From Pisolithus tinctorius (Eukaryota; Basidiomycota; Agaricomycetes; Boletales; Pisolithaceae): DNA of 64,000 nucleotides. The translations under genes and the position numbers were made by a program. Location: assembly GCA_024663395.1 (NCBI GenBank), contig JANFAH010000001.1:4278001-4342000 (forward strand), in the 5' to 3' direction. Of the stretch, positions 25,701-36,198 are shown piece by piece (the first letter of the stretch is position 1; every line of letters starts with the position of its first letter). The notes under the pieces are model-generated. The model was not told the DNA's origin and did no database searches. It worked only from the letters and a program-made list of their open reading frames with translations.

Positions 25701-27082
25701 TTTTGTATCTCATCGAGGGTGACCATCGTGTTCTAAGTGAGGATGCTATTAACCGACAGCTGGCGCAATTGGTGGGCCATACTGTTTCTAGCCGAATAAC
25801 ATGTCATGACCTACTGACCTACTTCCAGAGACAGGCCGGCAAATCTGTCGATGAGGAAATGCTCCAACTTCCATCCGAGGTGTTCGGTCGAGTCAAAGCA
25901 CTAGCCGGGACATGGGCATCAGCAATACGGATCATCGATCCTGTAGAGGTGCGAGAAATTGTCTCATGCGTCCAGCTGATTTATTCATTCACTAGTAGGC
26001 GAAGACGGTCGGGATAGTACACCTGGATAACAACGAGGCTGCGTTTTGTCTAGCAGTCGTTCCGTTCGCTGCTCGGGGTGGTGAACTCCACCTTGTTGTA
26101 GGCACTGCGTCAGATACACTTTTGGCGCCACGATCATGCACTAGTGGTTTTCTGCGGACGTATACATTCACACAGGACGGGACTGGTCTAGAGTTGTTGC
26201 ACAAGACAGAGCTCGACGACGTGCCACTCGCCATGATAGCTTTCCAAGGACGACTTGTTGCGGGTGTAGGCAAGGCTCTACGTGTATACGAGATGGGGAC
26301 GAAAAAGCTGCTTCGGAAAGTGGAAAACAAGGTATTTATGGCAGTTTTCTCTCTCTCCAAAACTTACACGGAGTTAGACATTTTCCTCGCCTATCGTTAC
26401 ACTCAACACTCAAGGCTCGAGAATTCTGGTTGGTGACATGCAAGACTCAATATTTTATGCCGTGTACAAAGCACCTGAAAATCGACTTCTGATCTTCGCT
26501 GACGACATGCAACCGCGGTGGACTGTCGCTGCCACGATGATAGACTACTGCACTGTGGCAGCCAGCGATCGCTTTGGAAACATTTTTGTGAATCGCCTGG
26601 ACCAAAAAGTTTCGGACCAAGTAGACGATGACCCAACAGGCGCCGGTATACTGCACGAGAAAGGGCAGTTGATGGGTGCCCCGCACAAGACCAAGATGTT
26701 GTGTCACTTCCACATTGGTGACCTGGTAACCTCGATACACAAGGTATCCCTTGTTGCGGGAGGACGAGAAGTGCTCTTGTACACCGGTATTCATGGTACT
26801 ATCGGTGTTCTTGTTCCTTTCGTGTCGAAAGAAGATGTTGACTTCATCTCTACGCTCGAGCAACACATGCGGACGGAACAAATTAGCCTAGTGGGTCGTG
26901 ATCACCTCGCATGGAGGGGCTACTATGCTCCTGTGAAGGCTGTCGTCGATGGTGATCTTTGCGAAACGTATGCTCGACTTCCTGCCTCGAAGCAAAGTTC
27001 CATCGCGGGCGAGTTGGATCGCACGGTGGGAGAGGTGCTGAAGAAGCTGGAGCAGCTGAGGATCACCGCAAGCGGTTTCTAG
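22735..27082 (+). CDS. RSE1: splicing factor 3B subunit 3 (RSE1/SF3b130)
   Basis: A core SF3b protein that holds the U2 snRNP at the branch point; the fold is three beta-propellers as in DDB1. The ATG at 22735 gives [20 protein letters not shown], then [24 protein letters not shown], almost invariant in the family. The first propeller continues with [16 protein letters not shown] and [16 protein letters not shown]. Mid-gene exons show [18 protein letters not shown] and [16 protein letters not shown]. The last exons give [25 protein letters not shown] sequence and [10 protein letters not shown], and end in the helical tail [16 protein letters not shown]. About ten short introns are used. Length, about 1200 residues, matches the family. 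Confidence 0.94.
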
Positions 27083-27172
27083 ATACTCTATATGAACTTG
27101 TGTGTATTGTATGCATGTGCGCCAACGAAACCAGTAACTTGATTGTTTGTTGAGTTCCCTGAGTACAGCACA

Positions 27173-27874
27173 ATGCTCACCATGCCACTCCGCACCTGTC
27201 TTGATACCTCTCGCCGCGCTGTTGCTACACAAGCACGCTCCTGTACAACAGCCAGTACCGGAAAGAAGAAAGCTATTACCCTCAAGAACCACACGGTCCG
27301 ACTGTCACTTCGCATCGACATAATGCAGCTCACGCCTTTGAATCTTAGTATACTGCACATGCCGCCGCATCGGGAAAAGGGCGCAGCGGCTTGGTTATCT
27401 CCAATGGCGAGGTCCCGTTCTCACTGCGACTTGCCAGGCCCAAAGTGTTGGGCGGTGACGGCGAGGGACAGAACCCGGAGCAACTCTTTGCCATGGGCTA
27501 CGCATGTACGTCTTCGTCTTCATCTTCCACACCCCACAACCGAACCGCTAGGGACACTTGAACAGCATGCTTCCTCGGAGCCCTCCAAGTGACAGCTGGT
27601 CGTCTAGGCAAGGCGGACGCCGTCAAGGGTGCGGTCGTTCGCACCAGTGTGCACCTCGGTGAGGTAGAAAAGCTCGGCGGATTCGGCATCGCGGTTGACA
27701 TCCAAGTCGGAGGCGTCGAGGACGAGGCACTCATCAAGGCCGCACACGAGGTACGTCCGCCTTTACTTACCCTTGCTACACTTGATCGACCATATCCCCC
27801 CGCTTTACACATAGGCTTGTCCATACAGCCGTGCACTTACACATGGCGCAACAGTCAATCTCTCGAAGATTTAA
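27173..27874 (+). CDS. Ohr/OsmC-type organic hydroperoxide reductase, probably mitochondrial
   Basis: A thiol peroxidase that reduces organic peroxides through two cysteines. Exon 1 gives MLTMPLRTCLDTSRRAVATQ, rich in Arg and Ser with no acidic residue, as in a mitochondrial presequence. Exon 2 starts YTAHAAASGKGRSG and reaches GGDGEGQNPEQLFAMGYA. An intron then splits the first active-site motif, restored as GYASCFLGAL. The third exon has VGGVEDEALIKAAHEACPY after a final intron, supplying the second cysteine in ACPYSRALTHG, and ends TVNLSKI at a TAA. Both catalytic cysteines are in the expected Ohr contexts. The exon 1 donor (GTCCGA) is weak. Ohr is best known from bacteria, and fungal copies are fewer; an old transfer is possible but the introns show it is long settled. 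Confidence 0.85.
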
Positions 27875-28126
27875 TAGGTCATTGACATGGAATTTTTTTA
27901 GACTACCAAGGATTACCTGCGTGTTGGGATGCATAATCAAATTCGTTCTCCCCTCAGAGTCTCAGACCCAAGAAACATTTTCTGGTGTGCATCAAGCTCG
28001 GAAGTCAAAAACAATCGATTGATCATATATCATTGGGACCCATGGCTGACAAGTATTAAGCAACCATGTCATGCCCGAAGAAGACGTGATTCACCAACCT
28101 GACTCGTTCAAGTAACCATCTGAAAC

Positions 28127-30001
28127 CTACAAGAAACTGGGCTGCCACCTCAGCTCCACTCCATCTGCCATAGTCAAGAATGGCATCAAATCACTGGTAA
28201 GGAAGTCGCTTGGCCACTGCTGCCTTATTTGACCCTTCAAGTAGTTCGTCGTGATTCTGAGGTGTTCTTCCTTAATTCCCGGGACGGTAGATTTGATTGT
28301 CGGAGCCAGTTCATCGATTATATGATCGACGAACGGTACTGTAATGGGTTGGCCGTTATTCATTCGCGCGGCGTATTTGACCCATTGCCAGAGCTGGACA
28401 CGGGCAATTTCAGCTGTCGCTGCGTCTTCCATGAGGTGATTGACAGGGATGCAGCCGTTTCCTCCTAACCATGCCGTGGAGTACGCCAAAGCCACGGAGA
28501 CGTTTGAACGGACGCCATCTTCTGTGATCTTTCCCGGAACGTTGGCGTTCGTGAGATCAGCGGCTGCAACCCTGACGTCCTCGCGGCGTACGTGATACTG
28601 ATATCGTATCAGCCTGGGAGGTCAAGGAGAGCAATCAAGAACTGACCTGGTTGGGCCCTAGCATGTGTTCGTCAAAGACCTTGCGAGCGATGTTGTGGAT
28701 TAGGGGGTGCGCAATCCAGGTGCCGTCATGGCCAGCGGTGACCTCACGCAACTTATCAGCCCTCACTTTCTCCATAGCGATCTCGTTTGCCTTGGGGTCG
28801 TTCTTGATTGGAATTTGGGCAGACATGCCACCCATGGCGGCCACCTTCCTCCTACATTGATCGTTGACTCAAAAAACGCAACCTAGAAGCACCCAGACGT
28901 ACTTGTGACACGTTTGGATGAGCAGGCGTACATATGCGTCCATGAATGGAACAGTCATGGTAACATCCTTCCGGTCTGGGAACACGGTACCTCTGTCCGC
29001 CCTTCGTTTCTTGATGGCGCTAAAAATATAGTCCCATCTGCTTATAAAAGTGAGTGAAAGCCTCACACACGATTGGAAAAGGACTTGCCTTCCGCAGTTT
29101 AGTCCCGACGAGTGGTTTCTGAGCTCGAAGAGAATTTCGTCCATCTGGAAAGCCGCAGGAAGAGTTTCAATCAGAACCGTTGCTCTGATGGTGTTGTGGG
29201 GGAGTCCGATGTACGACTGTGCAAATAAGAAGATGTCATTCCAAAGACGGGCTTCGAGGTAATGCTCCATCTTCGGAAGGTAGAAGTAAGGTCCGTAACC
29301 ACGCTTGACGAGCTCATGCGCATTATGGAAGAAGTAAAGCGCAAAGTCGAAGATCGAAGCAGAGACCGGACTATTGTCAATCGCCACTCGAGTCTCATCT
29401 AGGTGCCAACCCCGTGGTCTGTTTTATTGTGAACCTCAAGTCCAGCCGCTTTTAGGAGAAGACGCGTACCGAACTATAAGCACCGCCGGCGTCGCGACAA
29501 GTTTATACGCCTTGCCGCCTACTTCAAAGTCGATCTGACGCCTTATGGCATCACGAAGGTTAACTTGACCGGTAATCATGCTAGCAAACGTCGGGGAATT
29601 CGAGTCTTGTCGCAGAGCTCAGCGACGGGTTGAGGAAGGTAGTGCCCTCGCTTACCCTCGAAGTCAGCCATAAAGGTCTTTGCTCCGCTGTTTAGAGCGT
29701 TGACGACCATCTTCCGGTCTGTTGGACCCGTGATTTCGACTCTGCGGTCCTCCAGGCCTGGTGCAGGGGGTGCACAGTGCCACGTGGGGTCAGCACGAAC
29801 ATGGGCCGTCTCCGGAGGAAAATCGAATGCAACTCCAGAGTCGTACCTGCGCTGGGCTACGTCGCGCGCAACCAGGAGGTTCTGTCTGGTGGATTCGAAG
29901 GTCCTGTGGAGTGCCGCGAGGAATGTCAAGGCATCCTCGGTGAGAATCTCAGCTTGAGCCTGCGGAACGACGTTGGAAAGTATCTTGACACCGTGGACCA
30001 T
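28127..30001 (-). CDS. malate synthase (glyoxylate cycle), unusual C-terminus
   Basis: Condenses acetyl-CoA and glyoxylate to malate. The ATG at 30001 starts [14 protein letters not shown]. Signature stretches are [18 protein letters not shown] (joined over an intron near 29605-29660), then [30 protein letters not shown] (active-site Arg), [62 protein letters not shown] and [12 protein letters not shown] with the catalytic Asp. The frame ends [13 protein letters not shown] and a stop. Peroxisomal fungal enzymes usually end in an SKL-like tripeptide; here it is SFL, and no alternative exon supplying SKL is visible within 100 bp. Length, about 540 residues, is normal. It is probably repressed by glucose, as elsewhere in fungi, but no site was proved. 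Confidence 0.93.
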
Positions 30002-30575
30002 GGTGGTGGGGGGACGATTAAAGCATCGTATGGCATTCACAAAAGCTGAAGTACCCCTGCGGGGTTCCGCGTCTCTGAGAGCACTTTCATGTGTTAAAAA
30101 TTTGCACATGACAGCCCCTGTTTAGCAGTCGCTTGCGCATACCATTGCATGGTCAACCCAGAATCGCCCACGCTTGCCGGCTAGCGTTCCATTTGTATTC
30201 ACAGCCGTGCCATTCGTCGGGGGGATCTTGCCCTGGTGGAGTGTCTTCGTGTGCAGGCCTCTCAGGCTCCCCCCCTTTTTTTGGGCAAGTCTGTCATTGA
30301 CACAATCCTTCTCTCAACCTTGTCTTAGTCTCCGCACCTAGTACCCTTGAACGATGATCAGCCACGAGAAACTTTAGCCGGTTTCCATTAGCATGGTCAT
30401 AATCAACCACCACCTCTGACTGTAGTAAATATATGGTAGTGATAACCCAAAAACCATTAAGGGCCGACCCTCCGAGGGTACCCAATGTTACGATGCCTTC
30501 CCGGTGTCGCTGGTCGATGTACCATCCGTTCCACCCTTCACTCCAGTGGCCCCGGGAACTGCTGCCGGTGCATTG
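30002..30575. promoter_or_regulatory. malate synthase promoter and GET1 3' flank
   Basis: A 574-bp gap. It is G/C-run rich near the malate synthase start, with GCGGGG at about 30058-30064 (matches the SYGGRG core bound by CreA/Mig1-type repressors in other fungi) and a long C/T run at about 30268-30282. The repressor assignment is inference only. No gene is visible. Confidence 0.3.
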
Positions 30576-31352
30576 TTAGTTGGCGGCAGACTGGATAGGG
30601 CGAAGCTCACTTATGAATGTTTTGACTGTTCGTTCTCCTACCTTGATTGCCCTACGGCATGCCAATTGCCATACGCCAACGCTCACCGAGCCTGCAAGTG
30701 GAAGAGTCGTCAGCGCGAGCGATCACTGGTGCTACATAATGTTCTAAACGTGAACTCGCCTTTTGGAGCGAATGGTAGAGCAAGCCACCACGTAAGTGGT
30801 CCAAACCAGCCGGGTGGAAGGTAGAAGACTGCGGATTTCCTATACCACCATCCAACCGCGAACTGCAGTCCTGTCGTTAATATCCAGACAAGGCTGTTGA
30901 ATTTGACCGAGAAAGCAGTCTTCTGCGATGCAAGCTCGCTGTCTGGAGCAGGAGCATGACATATCAGCCGCCAGTATCAGAGGAATGGCCACCGTCCACG
31001 CCGACCAATAGATAGATATGTCTGATGGTGCAACACTCACTGAGTTTTTCAAGTTCTGCCAGTCCCTTGTCGATGCTTCGTCTCAGCTTCGCCCATTTTG
31101 CAAAATGATCCTGTGCGCTCGTTTGCAGAAGCTCTTTCTTCGTCGTAAGCACCTCTGTTTTGAGCTCTCGCTGTCTGATGATGGAAGCACTGTAAAGTAT
31201 CCTGCAGCAGATACCCCATGCCTGCGGCAAGGTCGGTCAAAGTAGGAAGTCGGGTGGGTGGAACATACCAGATCAAGTAGTACACTATGGCCAATCCACG
31301 ACACCAGCTCAGTAAAGAAAACCAAGGCGAAAATCGTAAGGATGAGGGACAT
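30576..31352 (-). CDS. GET1: GET1, ER receptor subunit for tail-anchored protein insertion
   Basis: With Get2 it forms the ER receptor for the Get3 ATPase. Exon 1 (ATG at 31352) is [20 protein letters not shown], the first membrane helix, continuing GHSVLLDL. A 47-nt intron leads to [13 protein letters not shown] and the cytosolic coiled coil [40 protein letters not shown], which binds Get3. The next exon carries the second membrane helix ([19 protein letters not shown]) and [20 protein letters not shown]. The last exon begins [17 protein letters not shown] and ends RPIQSAAN at a TAA at 30576-30578. The last intron (30692-30759) appears to be GC-AG. The whole protein is conserved in order, so the gene is intact. 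Confidence 0.92.
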
Positions 31353-31801
31353 CGCGGACCGAGAATTGAAGAACGGTAATGGGTCTTGTGTTGATGAGAC
31401 CTGAGTTCACCCAACGTCACGGACACGTTGACTAACACGCGTTTCATTTGCAATTCCGAAAGTCACTGCCTCATCGCACTACTCGAACATTTTGGTCGTT
31501 CCCTATCTAATTCACAGAGCTGCCGAGTAGACGGAAAAAAGACACGACTCTCTGTACGCTGCTTCCCATCAAAGTAGCGACAGATATCCATCTTTCTCAT
31601 ACCACGAACTTATGCAAACGATGGATCATTGCTGTATGCAGATTTGGATGCATGGTCATACACATCATAAGAGGGTACACGCTGCATTTCCCAAATTCTT
31701 TGGGGCGCACGCCATCAAAGCGTCTCTGCCCCTGCAGAACTCCGCCTCCCAAGACAGTCGGAGTGATGTGAAACGTAGTGAAGGATATAGTATGGGAGTG
31801 C
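31353..31801. other. intergenic, GET1 promoter and eL39 3' flank
   Basis: A 449-bp gap between the GET1 start and the eL39 stop. Short frames here show no family resemblance. No TATA box or repeat stands out. Confidence 0.4.
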
Positions 31802-32135
31802 TTAAATGTTGAGTTTCGTCCGCCTCCAGTGCCGGCGCTTGGCATTGTACTGTTTGATTCAAGACAAATGTCAGATACGTAGATGCAGGACCAGGGGTTA
31901 GTGCACACCTGGATTTTAGTATCAGTTTTTAGGCGGAACCATTGGGGGATAGGCCTGCGGAGATTTATTATCAAGTAACCGCCTTTGAGCTCTGGGGACA
32001 AGCTAGATACTCACCGGTTCTGGCGGGCAGCCTTGGCGAGGATACGCTTAGTTCTGAACGTCTTTTGGGACGGCTGATCATAATGTTAGCAACACAACAC
32101 TGCAGCGATGCCAAATCACCGGAAGTGCTCACCAT
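31802..32135 (-). CDS. RPL39: 60S ribosomal protein eL39, four exons
   Basis: A 51-residue ribosomal protein whose exons are too short to appear as long frames. Exons on the minus strand are 32133-32135 (the ATG alone), 32015-32073, 31909-31954 and 31802-31849, totalling 156 nt, which is exactly 51 codons plus a stop. The spliced protein reads MPSQKTFRTKRILAKAARQN, then RPIPQWFRLKTDTKIQ, YNAKRRHWRRTKLNI, practically identical to eL39 elsewhere. All three introns have GT-AG ends (GTGAGC, GTGAGT, GTGTGC donors). It lines the peptide exit tunnel near the exit. It shares a 172-bp divergent promoter with the FKBP gene. Confidence 0.96.
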
Positions 32136-32307
32136 TGTCGTTCGTCGTTGGCGGGGGTTGGCGTCGTTGGTGCGATAGGACAGATGCCGAAAAATAAAGT
32201 TAGCAGGGCAGTCGCGCTGTACAGTTGCTGACTCAGCGGCAAATCGGCAATTGCGTGTAAGCCAAGTTTCCCACGGGTGCCTCCTCCTAATTTGATTTCA
32301 GGCAGCG
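32136..32307. promoter_or_regulatory. divergent eL39/FKBP promoter
   Basis: Only 172 bp separate the two start codons, so one compact promoter must serve both. No TATA box is obvious. No consensus ribosomal-protein element was recognised. Confidence 0.5.
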
Positions 32308-32949
32308 ATGCAAGTCACCAGGCTTTGGTTGTCGCTGTTGGCCCTGCTGGCCTTTGCGTTCGCCAAAGAGCAGCCCTCGGAACTTGGCATCGAAACTTCC
32401 TATTTACCAGAGAAATGCACTGAGAAGGTCAGGTCAGGCGACGCTGTCAGAGTTCACTATGTGAGTTGTCGTTGCGCCCCCTTCGCTCTTAACCAACGCG
32501 GCATATCCTAGACGGGGACACTCTTTTCTAGCGGTGAAAAGTTCGACTCAAGGTCAACTTTACTAAGTTTCTTTGTATCGCCCACATAATGAAACGTTTA
32601 TCCTACAGTCATGACCGTGGAGAACCTCTTTATTTCAAACGTAAGTGTCCTCCAACACCCTCACCGCGGCCCTTTTGTTTTCAAGTTAAACTATCTACTG
32701 GTAGTCGGTGTCGGGCAGGTAATCAAAGGGTGGGACGAAGGTCTGCAGGGAATGTGCGTGAACGAGAAGCGTACCCTTACAATCCCTTCAAGGTTGGCCT
32801 ATGGTACGTTTCGCTACTTTGAACGCTTTCCAATACTTATCTTTTATGGAGGCTCACGCGGCGCTGGCAAAGCAATCCCACCGAATTCCGCTTTGGTTTT
32901 CGATGTCGAACTCGTTGGCGTGGAACCTGGTAAACGCGAAGAGCTGTGA
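32308..32949 (+). CDS. FKBP-type peptidyl-prolyl isomerase, ER-targeted (FKBP2 class)
   Basis: Catalyses proline cis-trans isomerisation during folding in the ER. The ATG at 32308 starts a clear signal peptide ([20 protein letters not shown]) with likely cleavage after AFA. The FKBP domain is assembled over several introns: [19 protein letters not shown], then [44 protein letters not shown], and after the last intron [19 protein letters not shown]. The drug-binding aromatic residues typical of the fold (Tyr, Phe, Trp in IKGWDEGL) are present. The protein ends GKREEL; REEL is a weak variant of the HDEL-type ER retention signal. The closest class is yeast Fpr2/FKBP13. It is divergent with eL39. 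Confidence 0.93.
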
Positions 32950-33045
32950 ACTCTAGGCGTGTTATTTCCAGTACAGCTATTATCCCCTAGCGGCGTTTGT
33001 TATACAGTCTGATACTCGAAAATGTCATGGTATCATACCCACAGA

Positions 33046-34600
33046 TTACTGCCTTGGCTTCGCCTCGGGAGCTTTGAGCTTCTCATGGACGAGTTCGCTG
33101 AACTCTTCCCTAAGTATGGTTTCTCTCCTCGCTCGCTCCTCTCTCTGCAACTTCAATATGCCCCTCTTCTCCTCTGCGCTAATGACCTGGTTTTCCTTTC
33201 TCATACGCACTGCATTCATACGCTTGTGCCTGCTACCGCTCATAACGTAACCGACGGCTTCGAATGATGCAATCTCATCCGAAGTTAACCCAATTTCGCC
33301 ACGACGAGGGATACGTGTGTCTGTGCTGTCTTGCAGGAAGGCAGCCATCGCACTGCCCTCGCCACGGAGCAGGGCACTACCATAAGCACGTTCGTCCACC
33401 TTCTTCGTGGTGTTGACCTTAATCAACGGCTGTGGACCGACTTCTTCCCCAGAGTCGTCGTCGTTAGCACCAGCTGGCGCTGTACCCATGCGCGCGGGGA
33501 TGGTTGCAGGAGGTGGCATATTGTTTTTCGATTGAGACGACGAAATAATCGAGGCAGTAGTGGGCTTCTCAACCCACTCCTCTTCCTCAGAGCCTGCCGG
33601 AGTGGATGGCGTCCTGCTCGGACTGGGACTACGAGGTTGTTGACTCTTGCTCTTGCTCCTTGACTTCCTGGGGCGCCGGTCAACATCGTCACCGCTGCCC
33701 TCGTAGCTCCGTGGCCGTTCATGCTTCCGTCCTTTCTTCTCTGTCTTCTCCCTGTGCTTTCGACGTTTGCGTTCTTTACGCTCACGACGCCGCCTGTCAT
33801 ACTCAGATTCGGAATCAGTGTCCAAGTCGCTGGATGTTTCTGGGCGGTCGCGTTTGGATTTTCTGCGAGAGGATCCCACTGGTGACCTTTTTCGCATAGT
33901 AATTAGATAAAGTGAGAATAGAAGTATGTGAAAATAGACGCACAATTGCCTCGCAGGCCCTTTGGGTGAAGGTGGCCAGATACTGGCGGTGGAAGCCTCT
34001 CTTTGCAGACGCCGACTGCAAAAAAAAAAGCCATGTCAGCCTTCGCTATGCCAAAAGGTCTGGGAAGTACTACCTCTCCAAGTAATCTGTGCTTTGTATG
34101 CCATATCCATGCGGTGGCCGATCCCGATAATTACGTGGAGGGTACATGTTTTCTTGCTGTCTCCAGGGTGCCGCTTGGCCTGGTGAGGGGGGGCGTTTGT
34201 AGTCTGAATACTCGGGACTGGCACGTCGTGTTTCTCGGCGGTCCTGGTTCTCGCTCTGGCGCTCCATATCCCTGCCATCCTGATGCCGGGGGAACGAGCG
34301 TGGTCGTTCGCCGCTCCGACTTCTTTGCTTGTTGCGCCCCCTACCATAGTCGTCTGGTCCCTCTCCCTGTCTTTCCCTCCCTCTTTCCCTCACTCTATCG
34401 CTGTATCTCTCTGTGTGCTGGTCCACTTCTCCGTCCTTCCGTCGACTACCCTCCCTACTGCTGCGACCCCGCCCATACGTCGTGAAACCTCCACTTTCCG
34501 GTGAACTCGAACGTGAACGCGGGTGACGCCGTTCAGTGTCATAAGCGTCTTTTCGATCCTGTGGGACTAGCCCCATGCGAGAGGGGTGAACAGTGGCCAT
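33046..34600 (-). CDS. NKAP-family RS-domain nuclear protein
   Basis: Three exons. The first (from ATG 34600, MATVHPSRMGLVPQDRKDAY) and the start of the third are strongly Arg/Ser/Asp/Glu rich, as in splicing-associated proteins. The third exon has long basic stretches (RRRERKERKRRKHREK), a Ser/Pro-rich linker, then a conserved C-terminal domain: GEIGLTSDEIASFEAVGYVM, SGSRHKRMNAVRMRKENQV, ISAEEKRGILKLQREERARR and a terminal helix. That C-terminal domain is diagnostic of the NKAP/UPF0396 family, which in animals acts in RNA splicing and transcriptional repression. A T-rich tract precedes the acceptor of the first intron (about 34020-34070). Function in fungi is inferred. Confidence 0.88.
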
Positions 34601-34914
34601 CTGGTTTGCAGACTAAGTAAATGGTAGCGTGGGGAACATTTGAGTGTAGTGGATGTCATTACATAATACAACGGTACGGTATGGGTACAACTATTGCTGA
34701 GAGATCAAAATTGCTGGCAGAAAAAAAGATAGAAAGAAAAGACAGATGAGTCAAGGAATGAGTGGTGAAGTCGTAATCCGGATTCGTGTCATGAAGGGAA
34801 AAACGTATAAGACTACTGAGAGGGGGTAGGTATGTAGGTATCATCCGTGCGGCTCGTTAGAACAGTGAGAGAAACCACCGAGTCCATGCAAAGGGTTGAC
34901 CGTGTATGCCTTGC
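34601..34914. other. intergenic, nothing recognised
   Basis: A 314-bp stretch between the NKAP-like start and the stop of the kinase-like gene. It is A/G-rich at about 34715-34800. No feature was found. Confidence 0.4.
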
Positions 34915-36198
34915 TCAGCTATCGGTTGGAAAGGCATCTTCCTTGGTAAGCCTTCTCCTCAAGTCCCATCTCCTCAGGTACTCCCTCGCCCGCTCCTCGA
35001 AAATCTCGCACCCCGCGAACAAATAGTCAGGTACCGCATCTTTGCGTTGTTCCCATGGCTTCATGTCTACCATTTCACACCGGTCGATGCATATGAGGAT
35101 CATCCCAAAACTATATGCATCCGCGAGGAGGGGATCTTCACACTCTTCTCGTAACACTTCTGGCGCCGCGAAGGGCCGGGTCCCTGGATGAATCTGCTCT
35201 ATCCTCTGCTGGGGTGTTCTATAACCTGGGCTCGTCGCCTTGCGTGCAAAGTGTTGCCATGGGTCAGCAGGCTCATCGGAGGGCGGTATGAGTCTCGAGT
35301 TGATGGAGACAGAGCGCCCGAAATCAAGGAGCTTTATCGTATCTGAGGACCAAGTGACTTGTACGTTCAACAACGACAGGTCGCCGTGGCTCAGGCCATA
35401 CGAATGGAGGTGCGTCAGGCCGGCAAGGAGCTGGTTATGGAAATCGATCTTCTTATCTCTTGTGAGGGGTGGTCGTTGACGGATGACCTCGTACAAGGTT
35501 CGTCCGTCCACATACTCAAGAACCATCCCCACATTCTCCAAACATCCCAGGAATGCAGCAATGTTACGGTGTCTAGCCACTTTAGTGTACACACGTAGCT
35601 CGGCAAGGAACTGGGTGGTGACGTCTGACGCGTTAGATTGCATTTCCCCATTAATTTCGAGCTGTATGACGTCGGGCCTCTTGACAATGCATTTGAAGAG
35701 TTCGGATGCAGAACCCTGTGCGCAGGGGACGAGATTTGCTGTTGGGTTGGGAGGCGCGGAGTATGCTGTAGGGGTCGGGAAAGAGAAGATGGCAGTTGGG
35801 TGTCGAGGTGGTTTATAGACCGGTATCGATGGATTCGGGGAGGGACTTTTTACATGTACGTCGGCGTCTGGCTTGTAGTGACCGTCATCAGGTGCCACCT
35901 TGGTCTCCTCCGAAGACGAGAAAGAATCAGATGAAGAGTTAAGCAGAGGCGGTTTTGTGCTCGACTCCTCCTCATCGATCTCCACTGTATGCCAGGGATA
36001 GTAGGTCAGACAGTAACAAACGACGATGCTGACGATCGAGTACCAATACGCACCCATCCACCAGTTCTTCTTTGAGGTGAGAGAGACTCGTTTGACATAC
36101 ATCTTGGCTGCCTGCACAAGAGGTGACATGGGTTTTATGAAGGGCGCAGGGTTCTGCGAAGGAAGAGGCTCGACCATGACGGATTCAGCCCTGGGCAT
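34915..36198 (-). CDS. membrane-anchored protein kinase-like protein, 427 aa
   Basis: A single exon. One transmembrane helix lies at about residues 47-66 (WWMGAYWYSIVSIVVCYCLT), followed by an acidic Ser-rich and Pro-rich linker to about residue 165, then a kinase fold. The C-lobe looks intact: HGDLSLLN at 271-278 (catalytic Asp and Asn, with G for R in HRD), LDFGRS with the DFG at 292-294, APE at 345-347 and ADAYSFGMIL at 359-368. The N-lobe is poor: there is no glycine loop, and where the ATP-binding Lys of strand 3 is expected the sequence reads DVIQLEI (Gln at 179). The helix C region is FLAELRVYTKVARHRN. It may be a pseudokinase or a divergent kinase from one of the expanded mushroom-specific families. 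The topology puts the kinase domain on one side of a membrane, most likely cytosolic. No orthologue is known to me by name. Confidence 0.8.
   Translation of the reverse strand: MPRAESVMVEPLPSQNPAPFIKPMSPLVQAAKMYVKRVSLTSKKNWWMGAYWYSIVSIVVCYCLTYYPWHTVEIDEEESSTKPPLLNSSSDSFSSSEETKVAPDDGHYKPDADVHVKSPSPNPSIPVYKPPRHPTAIFSFPTPTAYSAPPNPTANLVPCAQGSASELFKCIVKRPDVIQLEINGEMQSNASDVTTQFLAELRVYTKVARHRNIAAFLGCLENVGMVLEYVDGRTLYEVIRQRPPLTRDKKIDFHNQLLAGLTHLHSYGLSHGDLSLLNVQVTWSSDTIKLLDFGRSVSINSRLIPPSDEPADPWQHFARKATSPGYRTPQQRIEQIHPGTRPFAAPEVLREECEDPLLADAYSFGMILICIDRCEMVDMKPWEQRKDAVPDYLFAGCEIFEERAREYLRRWDLRRRLTKEDAFPTDS

Noticed and set aside
28229..30049. Plus-strand frames across malate synthase
   Set aside because: The minus strand encodes all malate synthase motifs; plus frames are antisense noise.
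30464..30824. 106-aa plus-strand frame over GET1
   Set aside because: It is antisense to the GET1 last exons, which are conserved.
31597..32178. Longer frames of either strand in the eL39 region
   Set aside because: They read through introns. The four-exon eL39 model explains the conserved residues.
33331..34504. Long plus-strand frames opposite the NKAP-like gene
   Set aside because: They are antisense shadows of a low-complexity Arg/Ser-rich coding strand and show no family resemblance.
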